Virus record (IMG/VR): IMGVR_UViG_3300035190_000748
Location: 1 to 28,762 of that record
Source: a virus
Length of the DNA stretch: 28,762 nucleotides
Strand: one strand, 5' to 3'
Positions within the stretch are counted from its first letter, which is position 1; every line of letters starts with the position of its first letter. Both the position numbers and the translations under genes were made by a program. A model generated the notes under the pieces. That model was not told the DNA's origin. It saw nothing but the letters and a program-made list of their open reading frames with translations, and ran no database searches. Positions 20,345-25,868 of the stretch are shown here, piece by piece.

Positions 20345-21062
20345 GAATGTCTGCCCCCAAATCTACTTGTTCAATCTTGTATCCTACATCACGACCATAT
20401 ACAATGTTGGTAATGTTAGGCAGTCTTAGTACTAATGCTCCATCCATAAATTCATCCTTGGCAATATACTCCTTTACCTGATCAAACTTAAGTGGATCTT
20501 TTTCACTTGTATTGTATGTATTGCGTACACCAAGAAGAACCTGGTCTGTTCTTTTACCCGCCTCTTTATAAAGAGCATGGTGTCCTTCATGCCATGGTTG
20601 GTATCGGCCAAGCATTAGTGTTGTTGGAGCTGACCAATCATGAAGGCTAAACTTATCAATGATGTGAGATGCCTTTGCTTCTGCATCTAAGTTGTGACTA
20701 ATAAAAGAAACATCTGTATTGGTTGGTCGTTCAAACATTTTATTTGTATCTTCAAATCTGCCCTCAGCAATTGTGTCCATAAACACCAAGATATCTGGGT
20801 TACCAAACGCTGCACGAGTAAGATCAGTTGGGCATACAAAGTCAACAATTACTGGAGCAACTCCCTGCCTAGATATAAGCCTTGCTATCTCGCCCATGCG
20901 TCGTGATTGTTCAAGTCTATCTTCAGAAGAGAAACCTAAATCTGAATTTACAGTTGCACGTACCTCATCTGCATTAAGATGAATAGCATTTATGCGTTCT
21001 TTTAGAGCCTTTGCCAACTCTGTTTTACCAGAGCCAGGGAGACCAATAATCTGAATAATCAT
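20301..21062 (-). CDS. APS kinase-like / HxGH nucleotidyltransferase fusion
   Basis: A 253-aa two-domain protein. The N-terminal part has a P-loop (GLPGSGKT, 7-14), HLNADEVRATVNSDLGF near 28-44 and the EDRLEQSRRMGEIARLI helix, the pattern of CysC adenylylsulfate kinases, which make PAPS from APS. The C-terminal part (about 145-253) begins TTLMLGRYQPWHEGHHALY, the GRxQPxHxGH motif of NMN-adenylyltransferase-like cytidylyltransferase-fold enzymes. ATP sulfurylase uses a related HxxH fold, so this half could make APS, or act on another substrate such as NMN. It lies upstream of the sulfotransferase in the same transcript. Confidence 0.8.
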   Translation of the reverse strand: MIIQIIGLPGSGKTELAKALKERINAIHLNADEVRATVNSDLGFSSEDRLEQSRRMGEIARLISRQGVAPVIVDFVCPTDLTRAAFGNPDILVFMDTIAEGRFEDTNKMFERPTNTDVSFISHNLDAEAKASHIIDKFSLHDWSAPTTLMLGRYQPWHEGHHALYKEAGKRTDQVLLGVRNTYNTSEKDPLKFDQVKEYIAKDEFMDGALVLRLPNITNIVYGRDVGYKIEQVDLGADIHAISATQKRKEMGI

Positions 21063-21622
21063 TTTTTTCTCATTTCTTTATTTGGCATTATATCAATAAG
21101 CAAATGAACCCTATCGTCTTTGCCATTATTTTCTACTGCATGTACTCTTGAATTATTAATCTCCCAGCATTCTCCTTCAGCCATATTAATCTTTTCTGAT
21201 CCAACAGTAAAGAATGTTTGATCTGATGTAATTATTGGTATATGATGCCTTCTTGAAGAAATAAGATATTCTCCGCTATCTGAATGTGCAGAAATATTAT
21301 GACCTGCTTTTAACTTTATTAAAAGAACATTACTTCTAATTCCATGATGCTTTAATTCTAAATCTGTAATAATTGGATTGATCATATCAAGCAATGTATT
21401 ATCATTGCTTTTTTGCTCAACAACAAGATATTCTCCTTGCTTCCAACCAAGATTTGTTTTATATATAAAATAAGAATTTGTATCTTTGTGTGCATGAAAA
21501 ACATCTTGCCTTGATGTATCAATAAACCATTCATCAGAAAAACTATTTATATATTCTTTAATTGGCAATACATCGTAGTTGCCAAGAAAATTAAAGTTAA
21601 AGTCTTCTAATAACTTGCTCAT
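21059..21622 (-). CDS. Aspartyl/asparaginyl beta-hydroxylase-like oxygenase
   Basis: A 187-aa protein whose C-terminal half matches the Asp/Asn hydroxylase fold. LKAGHNISAHSDSGEY near 103-118 holds the first His, RRHHIPII follows, then the strand-turn GECWEINNSRVHAVENNG with the distal His, and DRVHLLID with the 2-oxoglutarate-binding Arg. The iron ligands are present. These Fe(II)/2OG enzymes hydroxylate peptides or sugar-linked substrates. It overlaps the kinase fusion by 4 nt. The N-terminal 70 residues are not recognised. Confidence 0.8.
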   Translation of the reverse strand: MSKLLEDFNFNFLGNYDVLPIKEYINSFSDEWFIDTSRQDVFHAHKDTNSYFIYKTNLGWKQGEYLVVEQKSNDNTLLDMINPIITDLELKHHGIRSNVLLIKLKAGHNISAHSDSGEYLISSRRHHIPIITSDQTFFTVGSEKINMAEGECWEINNSRVHAVENNGKDDRVHLLIDIMPNKEMRKK

Positions 21623-21624
21623 TG

Positions 21625-21855
21625 TTAGCTAACTAGTTTTTCTCGTTCATCAAGAATTGTCAGCGCAAAAGACATCATTTTCTTATAACCTTCAGCATTA
21701 TCCATGATTTTGTTATAGTGATGTCCACAAAACATTAAGTCACCAGACAGTCCAGTTACTTTCACTAAAGCTTCTGCAGCACAAGAATCACAACGATCTG
21801 ATGGCTTCAACACCCATTCTTTTGTTACTTCTTCTTCTGTAACCATTGTATTCAT
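21625..21855 (-). CDS. DUF7455-like zinc protein, 76 aa
   Basis: The core DRCDSCAAEALVKVTGLSGD then FCGHHYNKI gives C-x2-C and C-x2-H, the layout of DUF7455 proteins common in actinobacteria and their phages. It starts 9 nt after the FmdB-like stop with AAGGG as ribosome site. Predicted to bind one zinc. A smaller protein with the same ligand spacing lies at 4850-4975. Function unknown. Confidence 0.75.
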   Translation of the reverse strand: MNTMVTEEEVTKEWVLKPSDRCDSCAAEALVKVTGLSGDLMFCGHHYNKIMDNAEGYKKMMSFALTILDEREKLVS

Positions 21856-21864
21856 AGTATACCC

Positions 21865-22047
21865 TTACTTTCTGTTATCAGTGGAATAAAAACCACTACC
21901 GTTGAAAACTGCTCCTACATTAGAGTATACACGAACCAGTGGTAGATTGCAATCTTCACAATCATACCCTGGGTCATTTTCTTTGATAGATCTTTCTTTT
22001 ATATACCGTGTTGCACAAGGCATACAGTCATATTCGTACGCTGGCAT
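21865..22047 (-). CDS. FmdB-like zinc ribbon, 60 aa
   Basis: MPAYEYDCMPCATRY at the N-terminus, C-x2-C near 30-33, and RVYSNVGAVFNGSGFYSTD at the C-terminus match the FmdB/CxxC-CxxC-SSSS family of small zinc ribbons, often annotated as regulators. The length is typical for the core domain. Its ATG shares one base with the stop of the DUF2061 gene upstream. Confidence 0.82.
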   Translation of the reverse strand: MPAYEYDCMPCATRYIKERSIKENDPGYDCEDCNLPLVRVYSNVGAVFNGSGFYSTDNRK

Positions 22048-22265
22048 TACTTAACCTTACGACCAAACCTTGCCCACATTCTTTCATGAATATAGAAGAA
22101 AGTCATTTCTAGTGAAAGATACATCAATCCATACAGACCAACATACTCCCACTCTGCCTCTCCAGTAAAATACTTTAGAACAAAATAAATTATTCCAGCT
22201 ACAAAAGTAAAGTGTACGAAAGGCCAACTAACAGTCTTTAGTAATGACTTTTTTTTAGACTCCAT
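22047..22265 (-). CDS. DUF2061-like membrane protein (second copy)
   Basis: A 72-aa protein with two membrane helices. LLKTVSWPFVHFTFVAGII near 8-26 and SLEMTFFYIHERMWARFGRK near 51-70 fit DUF2061, including the terminal HERxW. It differs from the copy at 20049 mainly in the N-terminal helix. Its start shares one base with the endolysin stop, which puts it immediately downstream of the lysis gene in the same mRNA. Confidence 0.75.
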   Translation of the reverse strand: MESKKKSLLKTVSWPFVHFTFVAGIIYFVLKYFTGEAEWEYVGLYGLMYLSLEMTFFYIHERMWARFGRKVK

Positions 22266-22927
22266 TACAGTGCTACCTTATTTGTCTTTCCGCCACCGCC
22301 ACCAGAAGACTTCTTGGCAGATGGCTTTGCAGCCTTCTTAGCAGCATCTGGAGATGCAGCCTTGACAGGTGTTGGTGTTGATGCTAACTTATTAAGAAGT
22401 GGAATATTCTCTTCACCAGTATATACTGGGCGACCCCAACCAACGATTCCGTTAATTAACTTCTTTTTGTTATTCTTTACATATGCACGAGTTTTTTCTA
22501 CGCACATTCCGCCATTGCGTTGATCTCCCTTGGCAGTTCCTGAAGTGTTTCCTTCAATTACTTGGATTGTTCCATCGCCGTTGTTCTTAATGCAAATACC
22601 AACATGTGAAATACGATTTACACCGTCATCTGGAAAATCAAAATAGATCCAGTCTCCTGGCATTGGATCATCATTACGGGCATCTGACCAACGCTCATTC
22701 TTCTTAAACCAATCTGATGCTGCTACTGTTGAAGCAGACTTTGGATACTTCTTTGGATTTAAACCAGATGTGAATGCACACCAAGAAACAAATGACTGGC
22801 ACCATGGCTGAAAATTCATTCCAGTCCACTTTCCATATTTTGTTTCATTATCTTTAGGACCTTCAATGGTCCCCACTTCTGCCTTTGCAACCTCAATGAT
22901 TGCTTCTAGTGATCCTTTAATTGACAT
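22265..22927 (-). CDS. CHAP-domain endolysin
   Basis: A 220-aa lysin. The CHAP/NlpC-type catalytic residues are seen as C43 in QPWCQSFVSWC, H108 in RISHVGI, and E125/N127 in VIEGNT. The substrate is host peptidoglycan (amide or peptide bonds). The last 45 residues are Ala, Lys, Pro and Gly rich (AAKKAAKPSAKK, then a glycine run), a flexible basic tail that may bind wall polymers. No signal peptide, so a holin or other route is needed for release. It has a perfect ribosome site (AGGAGG) and a consensus promoter. Confidence 0.85.
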   Translation of the reverse strand: MSIKGSLEAIIEVAKAEVGTIEGPKDNETKYGKWTGMNFQPWCQSFVSWCAFTSGLNPKKYPKSASTVAASDWFKKNERWSDARNDDPMPGDWIYFDFPDDGVNRISHVGICIKNNGDGTIQVIEGNTSGTAKGDQRNGGMCVEKTRAYVKNNKKKLINGIVGWGRPVYTGEENIPLLNKLASTPTPVKAASPDAAKKAAKPSAKKSSGGGGGKTNKVAL

Positions 22928-22952
22928 TTTACCCTCCTATAGGTATCTATCT

Positions 22953-22982
22953 ATTATAGCACTAGGAGGCTTTGTGTGTCAA
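22953..22982 (-). promoter_or_regulatory. Consensus promoter for the endolysin transcript
   Basis: On the minus strand TTGACA (22982 down to 22977), an 18-bp spacer and TATAAT (22958 down to 22953) match both consensus hexamers. The leader is about 20 nt with a full Shine-Dalgarno. The -35 lies inside the end of the HNH gene. Genes overlap or nearly abut from here to 17207, so this promoter may drive all of them. Confidence 0.85.
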
Positions 22983-23237
22983 ACGATAATGAGTCCTTAT
23001 TCTATGACAGTTAGCACACACAACTTCACACTTGGCTATTTCTTTTTTAATTGCTGCCCAAGAAAATCCATCATGAATCATACGTGAAACATTATATTTT
23101 TTATCTTTAAGATGATCAAAGTCTAAGACTATTGGGTTGTTTGCTCCACAGTCTGCACAGCCAGATGCTTCCTTTATATCTGAAAGCCTTTTTTTTAGCT
23201 GTTGTTTATTATAATGTGCTAACTCTTTGTCAGTCAT
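22962..23237 (-). CDS. HNH endonuclease, 91 aa
   Basis: SGCADCGANNPIVLDFDHLK near 25-44 and CEVVCANCHRIRTHYR near 70-85 form the beta-beta-alpha-metal fold of HNH nucleases with two C-x2-C zinc pairs. It may be a free-standing homing-type nuclease or serve packaging or recombination. It has its own possible leaderless promoter (TATAAC ending 7 nt before ATG 23237). Confidence 0.85.
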   Translation of the reverse strand: MTDKELAHYNKQQLKKRLSDIKEASGCADCGANNPIVLDFDHLKDKKYNVSRMIHDGFSWAAIKKEIAKCEVVCANCHRIRTHYRLTHKAS

Positions 23238-23258
23238 AATAATAGTTATATATTGTAT

Positions 23259-24041
23259 TTAACTATTTTCAGGATTTATAATAGATTTTTTTCCAGCAAT
23301 TAGTGATTCTATTTCTTTACAAACCACTTCATACTCTTCTTCAAATATTTTCTTAGATCTTCCAGGACCAACGTCTATAGGTATTCCTGCTTTTTCCGCA
23401 GCTTCTTTAACACCCTTTTCAGAATCATAATTTAAAACAGTGCACTGATACCATTTAGAGATGTACCCATCTTTATCAATGAGATACTTTTCAAAGTTTC
23501 CGCCTTGCTCACCACCACATGCCTGATCCATGTTTAGCCAGTACGAGTAGTATTCCTTTTTATTTATAATGCCCAAATCTTTTTCTTTATTGGCAATATT
23601 ATTCATATGGTTTTTAACTTCTTTATACAGTTCATGAGGTTCTTGTCTTGGTTGACCTAAACCATTTACAGTTGTGTCCCCGTTATGAGGATTAAGCTCA
23701 TTTACAGACATGTTTGGATTTGATGCCACCATTTCTGAAAACTGAAAGGTAGTTCCATAAACATCTCTTCCATACTCTTGTGAATCTAATCCACAAGTAA
23801 TTCCTTGTGACCACTTTCCATGAGTAATTCCAGGACCACAATAATCATTGGTTGGGATAGCAATAACTTGGAAGTCATCTCCACCATACTTATCTTGAAG
23901 CCATTGTAGGATTTCCATTTGGTTAGCATTGCCACAACCAACTGTTGTGTTTACTAATAGTCCAACCTTGCCTTTAAACTGATCTAAGAAGTTCGGCGCA
24001 TCTTCAGCCGAGTTAAGAGGGATTGAGTAGATGGGTTTCAT
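23259..24041 (-). CDS. Glutathione-peroxidase-like protein
   Basis: A 260-aa protein of the GPx/thioredoxin fold. KGKVGLLVNTTVGCGNANQ near 23-41 places the peroxidatic Cys at C36 where the family has Cys or Sec, VIAIPTNDYCGPG near 59-71 matches the NQF-G strand, and YGTTFQFSEMV and NFEKYLIDKDG follow. An insertion of about 70 residues and the lack of the usual Trp before NFEKY set it apart from normal GPx (about 160 aa). It would reduce peroxides using thioredoxin. ATG 24041 is fixed by a leaderless promoter; a longer frame from 24113 crosses the structured RNA and is rejected. Confidence 0.72.
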   Translation of the reverse strand: MKPIYSIPLNSAEDAPNFLDQFKGKVGLLVNTTVGCGNANQMEILQWLQDKYGGDDFQVIAIPTNDYCGPGITHGKWSQGITCGLDSQEYGRDVYGTTFQFSEMVASNPNMSVNELNPHNGDTTVNGLGQPRQEPHELYKEVKNHMNNIANKEKDLGIINKKEYYSYWLNMDQACGGEQGGNFEKYLIDKDGYISKWYQCTVLNYDSEKGVKEAAEKAGIPIDVGPGRSKKIFEEEYEVVCKEIESLIAGKKSIINPENS

Positions 24042-24047
24042 GTAATT

Positions 24048-24056
24048 ATTATAGCA
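24048..24056 (-). promoter_or_regulatory. Extended -10 promoter TGCTATAAT, leaderless layout (ATG 24041)
   Basis: On the minus strand TGcTATAAT (24056 down to 24048) ends 6 nt before ATG 24041. It starts only 4 nt after the T-run that ends the structured element at 24067-24149. Confidence 0.7.
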
Positions 24057-24060
24057 TATG

Positions 24061-24149
24061 TTAAAAGCCCCACACAGGCAATTCACCTGACTTGCGCCAC
24101 GGTCTCTATCCAATGGGTAACTAATCCATCACTAAGGTCCTGTGTGGGG
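24061..24149 (-). ncRNA. Structured RNA or large terminator with an 11-bp closing stem
   Basis: Minus-strand CCCCACACAGG (24149 down to 24139) is perfectly complementary to CCTGTGTGGGG (24078 down to 24068), enclosing 60 nt. Inside, ACCT can pair with AGGT and two further hairpins are possible (ATGG...CCAT and GAC...GTC), giving a three-way, tRNA-like layout. CTTTT follows the closing stem, as in a terminator. It sits between the Hsp20 gene and the GPx-like gene. It may simply end the Hsp20 mRNA, but the conserved-looking 60-nt interior suggests a small RNA or cis element. I could not match it to a known riboswitch or ribozyme. Confidence 0.5.
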
Positions 24150-24163
24150 ACATTTATATTGTA

Positions 24164-24595
24164 CTACTTGATTTTGATTGTCTTAGGCTTCTTCTCTTCT
24201 GGAACAACACGATCAATACTAATATTGAGCATACCGTCCTTTAGATCTGCCCCAGTCACTTCCATGTATTCACCAAGAGCAAATGATCGCACAAACTTGC
24301 GACCAGCAATTCCCTTATGAACAACTTCGGCATCTGTAACATCTACAATCTCACCCTTAATTACAAGAGTTCCATTTTCAACTATTACTGAAATATCATC
24401 TCTAGTAAAACCTGCAATAGCAAGTGATAGCTTGTATGTATCTTCATCTAGTTTAAGAAGATCATATGGAGGATATGACTGTGAATTTATTTTATGTAAA
24501 CTATCTAAACGGCTTAAGTCTCTATTAAAGCCAATAAAAAATGGATCATTGAAAAAATTTCCAAAAGATCCGTTATATGTATATGATGCTACCAT
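24164..24595 (-). CDS. Hsp20-family small heat-shock protein (IbpA-like)
   Basis: A 143-aa protein. Residues about 40-135 form the alpha-crystallin domain: YPPYDLLKLDEDTYKLSLAI, then GFTRDDISVIVENGTLVIKG, RKFVRSFALGEYMEV and DGMLNISIDR, followed by an I-x-I tail (TIKIK). The N-terminal arm has NDPFFIGFNRD, as in IbpA-type proteins. It is an ATP-independent holdase that keeps unfolding proteins soluble. Hsp20 genes are also known in cyanophages. It has AAAGGGG as ribosome site and a leader of about 50 nt. Confidence 0.92.
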   Translation of the reverse strand: MVASYTYNGSFGNFFNDPFFIGFNRDLSRLDSLHKINSQSYPPYDLLKLDEDTYKLSLAIAGFTRDDISVIVENGTLVIKGEIVDVTDAEVVHKGIAGRKFVRSFALGEYMEVTGADLKDGMLNISIDRVVPEEKKPKTIKIK

Positions 24596-24650
24596 TTTAT
24601 TCCCCTTTCAAGCGAATAAGTTAGTGTACCCCCGTAGGCAGTACATATAT

Positions 24651-24659
24651 ATTATATCA
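24651..24659 (-). promoter_or_regulatory. Extended -10 promoter for hsp20
   Basis: On the minus strand TGaTATAAT (24659 down to 24651) lies between tRNA-Asn and the Hsp20 gene. Transcription would begin near 24644, giving a leader of about 49 nt with a ribosome site, unlike the leaderless promoters. Confidence 0.65.
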
Positions 24660-24667
24660 AACTTTTG

Positions 24668-24740
24668 CTGGTCTGGCAAGACTTGAACTTGCGACATGGG
24701 CATTAACAGTGCCCCGCTCTGCCAACTGAGCTACAGACCA
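24668..24740 (-). tRNA. tRNA-Asn (GUU anticodon)
   Basis: The cloverleaf has acceptor TGGTCTG/CAGACCA, D arm GCTC...GAGC, anticodon arm GGGCA-CTGTTAA-TGCCC with GTT, and T arm GCAAG-TTCAAGT-CTTGC. The discriminator is G and no CCA is encoded. It lies between the subtilase and Hsp20 genes on the same strand. Confidence 0.92.
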
Positions 24741-24747
24741 AACTCTT

Positions 24748-25611
24748 TTACTTAGAGATGTAAGGATATCCCAATACATTTACCAACTTTGAAGCAAAGT
24801 CAGAAAAAGTTTTATCATTAGACTTTAAGTATGATGCTGCGGAAAGTACTGTTGCTCCTGAAGTTGAATTTGTTGAGCCAGGTGTACCGTTATATCTAAC
24901 AATAGAGATATCTCCTGGAGCAACTAAATCAAGTCCAGGCCCTCTGTTTGTAGTTCCGTCAAAGTTATTGTATACAGTTGGAGTTTTTGGAAATGCTGCA
25001 AGTGCACCAACACCAATCACACCATTAACACAAGATGGGAATCCAACTATTGTTTGTGATTTGTTATTTCCTGTAGCAGCAAAAGTTGGAATATTTTGTG
25101 CATTTAAAGATGAAATAGCATTAATAGTTTTTACATCAGAAGAACACGCCAACAGGTTATTCTTTGACGTTCCTGACTGACTAATAGAAACAGCGTCAAT
25201 ACTATATTTTGATGCATTCTTTGATACCCAGTCAATTGCTAAAGACAAAGACTGTGGTTGGTTTCCTGAGTTTCCTGCTGCTGAAATATCTGCAATTCTA
25301 ACAAATACAATCTTAATGTTTGGGTTAATTGCTAAAGCTGCCTGTGTCATATTGTAACCATGATATGTATCGTTACGAATATCTGCTGGCCATGCTGTAG
25401 AATTAGCTGACCCAACACCCTCCATAAAGGCTGTTTTGTTTGGACAAGATCTATTTACAGTAAAGCATGCTTCGTAAATTACTGCAGGAATCTTTTTTGA
25501 ATCAATTGCTGTGTCAATAATTGCTAAGACCTTTTGATCTTGTGCATGTGCTGGCTCAACTGCCAATAGTGCAAGTACTGCTGATAGTGCTACGATTACT
25601 AGTTTCTTCAT
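24748..25611 (-). CDS. Secreted subtilisin-like serine protease (S8)
   Basis: A 287-aa protein with a Sec signal peptide (cleavage near AHA, residue 23). The triad is visible: D33 in AIIDTAID, H84 in YHGYNMTQAAL, and S251 in STSGATVLSAA. The oxyanion Asn is N182 in AATGNNKSQ, and a LVAPGDI strand lies at 229-235. There is no propeptide domain and the enzyme is compact. It has AAGGGG as ribosome site. A phage-encoded secreted protease may act on host surface proteins or on virion proteins outside the membrane. It is unusual in tailed phages. Confidence 0.85.
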   Translation of the reverse strand: MKKLVIVALSAVLALLAVEPAHAQDQKVLAIIDTAIDSKKIPAVIYEACFTVNRSCPNKTAFMEGVGSANSTAWPADIRNDTYHGYNMTQAALAINPNIKIVFVRIADISAAGNSGNQPQSLSLAIDWVSKNASKYSIDAVSISQSGTSKNNLLACSSDVKTINAISSLNAQNIPTFAATGNNKSQTIVGFPSCVNGVIGVGALAAFPKTPTVYNNFDGTTNRGPGLDLVAPGDISIVRYNGTPGSTNSTSGATVLSAASYLKSNDKTFSDFASKLVNVLGYPYISK

Positions 25612-25631
25612 TTTATTACCCCTTTTATTTT

Positions 25632-25853
25632 TTATTGTTGTATGATTTTAAAAACTACTTGGCATGGGTCTCCGCCTTGCTCCCACTCTTGCATTTCTTC
25701 ATCTGTCATGTAACTATCACCTTCGTGTGTGTTACAAAATGGTGGAGATATCCACTTACGCTTGATACCGTTTTCCATCCAGATTTCAAATTCATCATAG
25801 TCAGACTCTAATGCCTGAATATCTTTTAGTATTTCATCAAACTCTTCGTCCAT
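25632..25853 (-). CDS. Hypothetical acidic protein, 73 aa
   Basis: A very acidic N-terminal helix (MDEEFDEILKDIQALESDYD) is followed by PPFCNTHEG and, near the C-terminus, GDPCQVVFKII. C40, H43 and C64 could bind a metal. It has a leaderless promoter (TATACT 6 nt before the ATG). I recall similar Cys-His proteins from actinobacterial phages; function unknown. It sits upstream of the subtilase. Confidence 0.65.
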   Translation of the reverse strand: MDEEFDEILKDIQALESDYDEFEIWMENGIKRKWISPPFCNTHEGDSYMTDEEMQEWEQGGDPCQVVFKIIQQ

Positions 25854-25859
25854 AATATA

Positions 25860-25865
25860 AGTATA
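25860..25865 (-). promoter_or_regulatory. -10 element TATACT, leaderless layout (ATG 25853)
   Basis: On the minus strand TATACT (25865 down to 25860) ends 6 nt before ATG 25853. No extended TG. It overlaps the last codons of the HslV-like gene region. Confidence 0.55.
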
Positions 25866-25868
25866 CCT

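Noticed and set aside
24042-24113. N-terminal extension of the GPx-like protein to a start at 24113
   Set aside because: It would cross the promoter and the structured RNA and adds a sequence unlike the family; ATG 24041 is set by the leaderless promoter.
24596-24650. Possible RNA thermometer in the hsp20 leader
   Set aside because: A small GTAC...GTAC hairpin exists but does not pair with the AAAGGGG ribosome site, so there is no evidence of heat-controlled translation.
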